From: DATLFI01 sp035524895
Lineage (GTDB): Bacteria; Acidobacteriota; Thermoanaerobaculia; Multivoradales; Multivoraceae
Length of the DNA: 17,344 nucleotides
Direction: 5' to 3'
NCBI GenBank assembly: GCA_035524895.1
Contig: DATLFI010000240.1
Coordinates: 1 to 17,344, forward strand
The translations under genes were made by a program, and so were the position numbers. A model generated the notes under the pieces. It was given only the letters and a program-made list of their open reading frames with translations, did no database searches and was not told the DNA's origin. Shown piece after piece: positions 13,370 to 17,344 of the stretch. The first letter of the stretch is position 1, and every line of letters starts with the position of its first letter.

Positions 13370-13740
13370 GAGACGAACTCGTGGTACTCGGCGCCGCTCA
13401 TGAGGTCGCTCGGAGGCTCGGGGTCGTCGGCTCGCAGGCGCACCAACCAGCCGTCGCCGTGCGGGTCCTCGTTGAGCAGCTCCGGCGAGTCGATCACCTT
13501 CTCGTTGACCTCTACCACTTCGCCGGCGACCGGGGTGTAGATCTCGGACACTGCCTTCACCGACTCGACAGTGCCGATCTCGGAGTTCGCCTCGAAGCGA
13601 TCGCCGACCTTGGGCAGCTCGACGAACACCACGTCGCCCAGCTCGCTCTGCGCATATTCGGTGATGCCGAGCACCCAGTCTTCGTCCTCGCGCAGCAACC
13701 ACTCGTGCTCCCGGCTGTAGACGCGATCGTCCGGATACAT
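13366..13740 (-). CDS. gcvH: Glycine cleavage system H protein
   Basis: The protein has 124 residues. GcvH carries the lipoyl group that shuttles the aminomethyl unit between the P, T and L proteins of glycine cleavage. YSREHEWLLREDEDWVLGIT, YAQSELGDVVFVELPKVG and the lipoylation site ESVKAVSE with Lys62 are all present, followed by the PVAGEVVEVNEKVIDSPELLNEDPHGDGWLVRL hybrid-motif end. The length matches the family. ATG 13740 is preceded by GGAGG about 9 nt upstream. It follows gcvT after 167 bp. The gcvP genes that usually come next are absent, and lar genes occupy the downstream part of the operon. Confidence 0.97.
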   Translation of the reverse strand: MYPDDRVYSREHEWLLREDEDWVLGITEYAQSELGDVVFVELPKVGDRFEANSEIGTVESVKAVSEIYTPVAGEVVEVNEKVIDSPELLNEDPHGDGWLVRLRADDPEPPSDLMSGAEYHEFVS

Positions 13741-13907
13741 GCACCTCGTCCTCCACGAAAAACGGGAATCGATCTTTCAGACTGCTTCGAAGTGTGGCTT
13801 CTCGGAACACCAGCGTCGCGCGCCTGCCCCGGGGGGCCCAAACGCCCCAGGCCACCCCTACTGTTCTGAGCACCGGGCTCCGCCGCCCGCGAGCTCGGGT
13901 GGTGAGC

Positions 13908-15116
13908 CTAGCTCGCCGCGGGCCTCGCCGCGGGCCCCGCCGCGGCCCCCGTCCGCCGCCGATAGAACGGCGGCTTCTGAACTCGGCCCTCGACGTTCCG
14001 TCCCCGCACCTCGACCTCGATGCGCTCGCCCGGTGCCGGCCGATCGAACGGCTCGGTCGCCTCGACCCGCGCGAGGCCGATCGCCCGCTCGAGGGTCGGG
14101 CTCCACGTACCGCTGGTCACCGGGCCCGCCGCGTCGATCGTGCCCGCTCTCAGACGCGCCGGATAGCCGGCTCGCGCGATGCCGCGTCCTTCCAGCTCGA
14201 ATCCGACCAGGCGTCGGCGGATGCCCTCGCGACGTCGTGCCTCGACACCGCCTCGGCCGACGAAGTCTCCCTTGTCGAGCTTGACAGCCCACGCGAGCCC
14301 GACCTCGTCCGGTGCGATGGAGGCGTCGAAGTCCTGCCCGGCGAGCAGCATTCCCGCCTCGAGCCGCAGCGTGTCGCGCGCGCCAAGGCCCACCGGCCTG
14401 ACGTCCGCGGCCCGCCCCTGTTCGAGCAGCGCGTCCCATACCGCCCCGGCGTCCTGGGGCGCGAGGTAGAGCTCGAAGCCATCCTCGCCGGTGTAGCCGG
14501 TGCGCGAGACCTGGGCATCGCGCCCGGCGATCGTGCCCGGAGCGTGGCTGTAGTAGGCAAGCGCGTCGAGCGCGCCGGTCGAGACCAGGGTGGAGATCGG
14601 TTGGAGAACCTCCACGGCGGCTGGACCCTGCAGCGCCAGCAGCGCGGTCTCCTCCGAGCGATCCACGACCTCGACTCCGCTTAGCCCGCGGGCCCGCTCG
14701 GCGATCCAGCTCCAGTCGGCCTCACGAGCCCCTGCGTTGACCACCAGCAAGTAGTCCCCCTGCGCCATGCGATCCAGGAGGAGATCGTCGAGGATGCCGC
14801 CGTCCTCTCCCAGCAGGAGCTGATACTGCGCCCGGCCGTCTCGTAAACGGCCCACGTCGTTGCTGAGTAGCCCCTGCAGGAACTCCTCGGCGCCGCCGCC
14901 GCGCACCGCGAGCTCTCCCATGTGGGACACGTCGAAGAGACCCGCCGTGCCCCGCACAGCGCGATGCTCGTCGATCAAACCCGAGTACTGCACCGGCATC
15001 TCCCAGCCGGCGAACGGCACCATCCTCGCGCCGGCCGCGACGTGACGCGACCACAACGGCGTCCGCCTCGGATCGCTGGCGCTCGCGGTGCCTCGTGACA
15101 CCTCGTCTCGTGGCAT
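13908..15116 (-). CDS. gcvT: Glycine cleavage system T protein (aminomethyltransferase)
   Basis: The protein has 402 residues. GcvT releases ammonia from the H-protein-bound aminomethyl group and passes the one-carbon unit to tetrahydrofolate. Family segments are RTPLWSRHVAAGARMVPFAGWEMPVQY, LFDVSHMGELAVRG, GGILDDLLLDRM, VVNAGAREADWSWI, SRTGYTGEDGFELYL, GLGARDTLRLEAGMLL and SGTWSPTLERAIGLARV. About 25 extra residues at the C-terminus (RTGAAAGPAARPAAS) come from short GC-rich repeats and are probably unstructured. ATG 15116 leaves the normal 16 residues before RTPLW; its ribosome binding site (GAGCGAG) is weak. Its upstream region is shared with the divergent cyclic-nucleotide-domain gene. I looked for a glycine riboswitch there and did not see one. 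Confidence 0.96.
   Translation of the reverse strand: MPRDEVSRGTASASDPRRTPLWSRHVAAGARMVPFAGWEMPVQYSGLIDEHRAVRGTAGLFDVSHMGELAVRGGGAEEFLQGLLSNDVGRLRDGRAQYQLLLGEDGGILDDLLLDRMAQGDYLLVVNAGAREADWSWIAERARGLSGVEVVDRSEETALLALQGPAAVEVLQPISTLVSTGALDALAYYSHAPGTIAGRDAQVSRTGYTGEDGFELYLAPQDAGAVWDALLEQGRAADVRPVGLGARDTLRLEAGMLLAGQDFDASIAPDEVGLAWAVKLDKGDFVGRGGVEARRREGIRRRLVGFELEGRGIARAGYPARLRAGTIDAAGPVTSGTWSPTLERAIGLARVEATEPFDRPAPGERIEVEVRGRNVEGRVQKPPFYRRRTGAAAGPAARPAAS
13912..13947. repeat. Three 12-bp tandem repeats at the gcvT 3' end
   Basis: CTCGCCGCGGGC occurs at 13912-13923 and 13924-13935, and a divergent copy CCCGCCGCGGCC at 13936-13947. In frame they encode the low-complexity PAA-type C-terminal tail of GcvT. 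A slippage origin is likely. Confidence 0.6.
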
Positions 15117-15303
15117 CTCGCTCGGTCAGGTGAGCAGGGGGCTCGGCAGAGGGGAGGGAGGCCGCGACGAACGCCGCAGCAGACGAAACACTTGTCGCAA
15201 GGTATCACAGGGGTCTCGCCGGTCGACCTGTCGTAACGCGCCTCCAGCGCGGTCCGCGCGTCCCCGCGGCCATCTCCTACGACGCAAAGGCTCCGAGCAG
15301 AGC

Positions 15304-15309
15304 TAGAAT
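15304..15309 (+). promoter_or_regulatory. Possible -10 box for the cyclic-nucleotide-domain gene
   Basis: TAGAAT matches the sigma70 -10 consensus at five of six positions and lies 43 bp before the ATG at 15352. No good -35 hexamer stands 16-18 bp upstream (GACGCA at 15281-15286), so this is tentative. Confidence 0.3.
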
Positions 15310-15351
15310 CATCCTTTCGTGTCGCCGACGAGGCTGGAAAGGGGGCGTCTC

Positions 15352-17196
15352 ATGGCAGCGGGCCAGAGCGACGCAAAGCCGGGGCTACCGGCCGCGCAGG
15401 CCGACGGCTTGCTGGATTGGCTGAGCGGCGAGTGGCCGTTGCCGCAGGCCGACGTGCAGGCTCTCCTGCGACTCGCGCAGCGACTCGCAACGAGACGGCT
15501 ATACGGCGACGCCGTCGCGGTACTGCGCGCCATACAGCGCCTCGACCGCAAGGCACCGGAGGTCGCCGCCCTGCTGCGACAGATCGAGCCGCTCGCGCAG
15601 CGGCGACCGAGGAGCGCCGGGGCCGACGACCGGATCGACGACACCCAGCGCCGCGACGCCATCGATGCTTCACACTTTCTAGGCCTGGCGGCTCTCTACG
15701 CCGATCGAAACGCGCCGAGCGCCGCGCTCGAGTGTCTCGAGATGGCAAAGCAGAAGCTGCCGGTACTGCCGTATCCCTACAAGCTGCACGGGCGGCTGCT
15801 GTGGCGCCAGAAGGACTACGACGGGGCGGCCCGCGAGCTGGCGAAAGCGGTGCGCTTCAACCCCTTCGACGCCGAGGCCGCGGAGCTGATGGGGCTGGTC
15901 GAGTACGAGCGGAAGAACTTCGAGCAGGCACTGCGCCACACCGTCGACGCCTACCTGTTGCTGCGCGAGGAGGAGTCCCGCGTCGTGGTGCGGCTGCGCC
16001 GGCGGGTGCGCACGGTGCGGCAGCTCCTCGACTGGGACAGCCGCCGTGTCTCCCGGCTGTTCCACGATCGCCAGCAGCGACTGGCGACGGCTTTCGACCG
16101 TCTGCAATGGCAGCGCGACCTGTTCCTGGTCGAGCGCGGGCTGCTCGACCGCGGGCTGCTGTTCACCTCGCGACGCTTCCACGAAGGCGGCAGTCGGATC
16201 GCGCTCTCGGGAAGGCTGCGGGAGGCCGCCCAGCTCCGGCCACTCTCCGACGAGACGATCTTCCAGCTCACCGAGGCCACCAGCGAAGAGACCGTGCCCG
16301 CGCACCACGTCTTGTTCGCCCAAGGCTCGCGCGGGCGCGACATCTACCTGCTAGAGCGCGGGGACATGCTGGTCCGGCGTCAGACCCCCTACGGCGACTT
16401 CGCCCTGGCTCGCCTGCACGGGCGCGAGCTGTTCGGCGAGGTCAACTACGTCGACCAGCGTGGCCGCAGCGCCGAGGCGGTCTCGCTCACTCCGTGCAGC
16501 TTGCTGCGCCTCGACGCAGACTCGCTGGATAGCCTGGTCGCGCAGCGGCCGCCGCTCGGCGTCCAGATCTTCTCTGCGCTCTGGCGAGCGCTCGCGGCGC
16601 GGCTGCGCTCGAGCAACCACCGCCTCGCGAGCTTCCTGCCCGCGAGCGGCGCGACCCCGCGCGCTGTCGAGCGCACCCGCGGCGGGCGCGCGGTGAACGT
16701 GTCGAACGACGACAAGGTCCGACTCTTCCGCGAGCAAGGGCTGTCGTCACGAGAGCTGCTCGAGCTGGCGACGTTCTCCAAGGAGCGCCGCTACGCCGCG
16801 GAGACCTTCATCTTCCGCGAAGGCGACCTGGGCGACGAGATGTACTTCGTGCTCGACGGCTGTGTCCGCATCAGCAAGTTCCTCTCCGGCACCGGCGAGG
16901 AGGCGCTCGCGATCCTGGGCCGCGGCGAGTTCTTCGGCGAGATGTCGCTGATCGACGGACAGCCACGCTCGGCCGACGCTCGCACTCACTCCGGCGCCGC
17001 GACCCTCCTTGCGCTCGACCGCGATCGGGTGGCCGGAGTGCTGTCGATGGAGCCGGAGGCAGCTCTGACGTTCTTGCGCCTGCTCTGCCGGATCCTGGCC
17101 GCCCGGCTGCGCGAGCAGGAGGAGAAGCTGGTGCTGTGGCAGATCTTGAGCTTCCATGACCCGGAGCGCGGCGGCGGGACCGGCGGCGCAGAGTAG
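15352..17196 (+). CDS. TPR-like protein with two cyclic-nucleotide-binding-type domains, no DNA-binding domain
   Basis: The protein has 614 residues. Residues 30-205 are helical and TPR-like, for example the pairs around RLYGDAVAVLRAIQRLD, HFLGLAALYADRNAPSAALECLEMA and YKLHGRLLWRQKDYDGAARELAKAVRFNPFDAEA. An Arg-rich helical linker (208-295) follows. The first cNMP-type beta-roll is about 298-418, with cassette RELFGEVNYVDQRGRSAEA (358-376). The second is about 470-592, with EGDLGDEMYFVLDGCVRISK and cassette GEFFGEMSLIDGQPRSADA (525-543). The second keeps Glu530 and Arg539 of the phosphate-binding cassette; the first has Gly where Pro usually precedes Arg. No helix-turn-helix follows, so it is a sensor or scaffold, not a CRP-type repressor. 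The ligand is unknown. ATG 15352 was chosen over GTG 15319 because AGGGGG (15340-15345) lies 6 nt upstream. Confidence 0.85.
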   Translation: MAAGQSDAKPGLPAAQADGLLDWLSGEWPLPQADVQALLRLAQRLATRRLYGDAVAVLRAIQRLDRKAPEVAALLRQIEPLAQRRPRSAGADDRIDDTQRRDAIDASHFLGLAALYADRNAPSAALECLEMAKQKLPVLPYPYKLHGRLLWRQKDYDGAARELAKAVRFNPFDAEAAELMGLVEYERKNFEQALRHTVDAYLLLREEESRVVVRLRRRVRTVRQLLDWDSRRVSRLFHDRQQRLATAFDRLQWQRDLFLVERGLLDRGLLFTSRRFHEGGSRIALSGRLREAAQLRPLSDETIFQLTEATSEETVPAHHVLFAQGSRGRDIYLLERGDMLVRRQTPYGDFALARLHGRELFGEVNYVDQRGRSAEAVSLTPCSLLRLDADSLDSLVAQRPPLGVQIFSALWRALAARLRSSNHRLASFLPASGATPRAVERTRGGRAVNVSNDDKVRLFREQGLSSRELLELATFSKERRYAAETFIFREGDLGDEMYFVLDGCVRISKFLSGTGEEALAILGRGEFFGEMSLIDGQPRSADARTHSGAATLLALDRDRVAGVLSMEPEAALTFLRLLCRILAARLREQEEKLVLWQILSFHDPERGGGTGGAE

Positions 17197-17218
17197 CGGC
17201 GCAGAGGCCGCGGCACGC

Positions 17219-17344
17219 CTACGGGCCGTCCGGCACTCCCATGGTGACCAGCAGGCCACGGTCCGGGATGAGCCGGCGAGCGACATCCCGGATCTCTTCC
17301 CGATCGATGTCGCTCCAGCGCCGACGGATCCACGCCACGTCGTC
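17219..17344 (-). CDS. C-terminal end of a likely M16-family (insulinase-like) peptidase, truncated by window
   Basis: The frame is open from base 17344 down to a TAG at 17219-17221, giving 41 residues. It contains WIRRRWSDIDREEIRDVARRLIPDRGLLVTMGVPDGP. A helix ending DVARRLIPDRG followed by a hydrophobic strand and Gly-x-x-x-G is typical of the last 40 residues of M16 metallopeptidases and their inactive partners (ITxEDVxxVARKYLxPDxLxVVVVG). The zinc-binding HxxEH motif would lie outside the window. The gene converges on the cyclic-nucleotide-domain gene with a 22-bp gap. Confidence 0.6.
   Translation of the reverse strand, partial: DDVAWIRRRWSDIDREEIRDVARRLIPDRGLLVTMGVPDGP

Noticed and set aside
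13277..13873. Long minus-strand frame covering gcvH and the gcvT-gcvH gap.
   Set aside because: It is the alternative frame of gcvH, with Arg-rich composition typical of shadow frames in high-GC DNA. Only its last 30 codons, outside gcvH, are kept as a candidate.
13741..13907. GC-rich inverted segment in the gcvT-gcvH gap as a terminator.
   Set aside because: The possible stem pairs only in short broken blocks and no U-rich run follows.
14975..15208. Cys-rich minus-strand frame beginning MIPCDKCFVCCG upstream of gcvT.
   Set aside because: Most of it runs through gcvT in another frame and it has no ribosome binding site. The cysteines come from a short intergenic stretch and are probably chance.
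15117..15351. Possible glycine riboswitch upstream of gcvT.
   Set aside because: I could not find the conserved glycine aptamer core on the minus strand of this gap, and there is no clear expression platform.
1..17344. Mobile elements, CRISPR arrays, tRNA or rRNA genes, phage or toxin-antitoxin modules.
   Set aside because: No transposase, integrase, spacer-repeat pattern, structured RNA gene or toxin-antitoxin pair could be recognised on either strand.

Overview
The window is high-GC DNA from a Gram-negative bacterium. It carries an SBP/permease set for peptide import with a lipoprotein-type signal, a sigma-54-type activator, an NtrB-like histidine kinase and the tail of a likely M16 peptidase. 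Start codons are often GTG or TTG, and many neighbours overlap by 4 bp (ATGA or GTGA). The gene mix fits an uncultured Acidobacteriota, Myxococcota or deltaproteobacterial-type lineage, but the sequence alone does not decide which. No rRNA, tRNA, CRISPR array, insertion sequence or phage gene is visible, so this is core chromosome with a few unusual details.

Region 1 (1-4405). After the last 41 codons of a class V aminotransferase/kynureninase-like gene (+), a long minus-strand operon runs rplU-rpmA-obg-nadD-rsfS, then a sigma-54 activator-like gene and a small beta-sandwich protein. A good sigma70 promoter with a 17-bp spacer lies upstream of rplU. The ribosome-assembly genes are followed by a bEBP whose Walker A lysine and Walker B glutamate are both replaced. 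The rpmA-obg gap holds three tandem copies of a 19-bp repeat.

Region 2 (4586-6162). A small zinc-ribbon protein gene (+) converges on a membrane histidine kinase gene (-).

Region 3 (6435-11321). Plus-strand genes encode a peptide-type solute-binding lipoprotein and its two permeases, followed by queA (queuosine tRNA modification). No transporter ATPase is present. The second permease has an enlarged external loop with a 24-residue duplication.

Region 4 (11249-15116, minus strand). gcvT and gcvH (glycine cleavage T and H proteins) are followed by a possible 30-codon ORF, a small membrane protein, larE and larB. LarE and LarB make the precursor of the nickel-pincer nucleotide cofactor. larA, larC and gcvP are not in the window. 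From gcvH onward every junction can be read as a 4-bp or shorter overlap if the small ORF is real, which suggests one translationally coupled unit. larB overlaps the convergent queA by 73 bp.

Region 5 (15352-17344). Divergent from gcvT is a 614-residue protein with a TPR-like N-terminal half and two cyclic-nucleotide-binding-type domains but no DNA-binding domain. It converges on the tail of a likely M16 peptidase gene (-) that runs off the window.

The strongest leads are the gcvTH-larEB cluster with its candidate small ORF, the degenerate activator tied to the ribosome-assembly operon, the rpmA-obg minisatellite and the permease loop duplication. None of them proves a new system.
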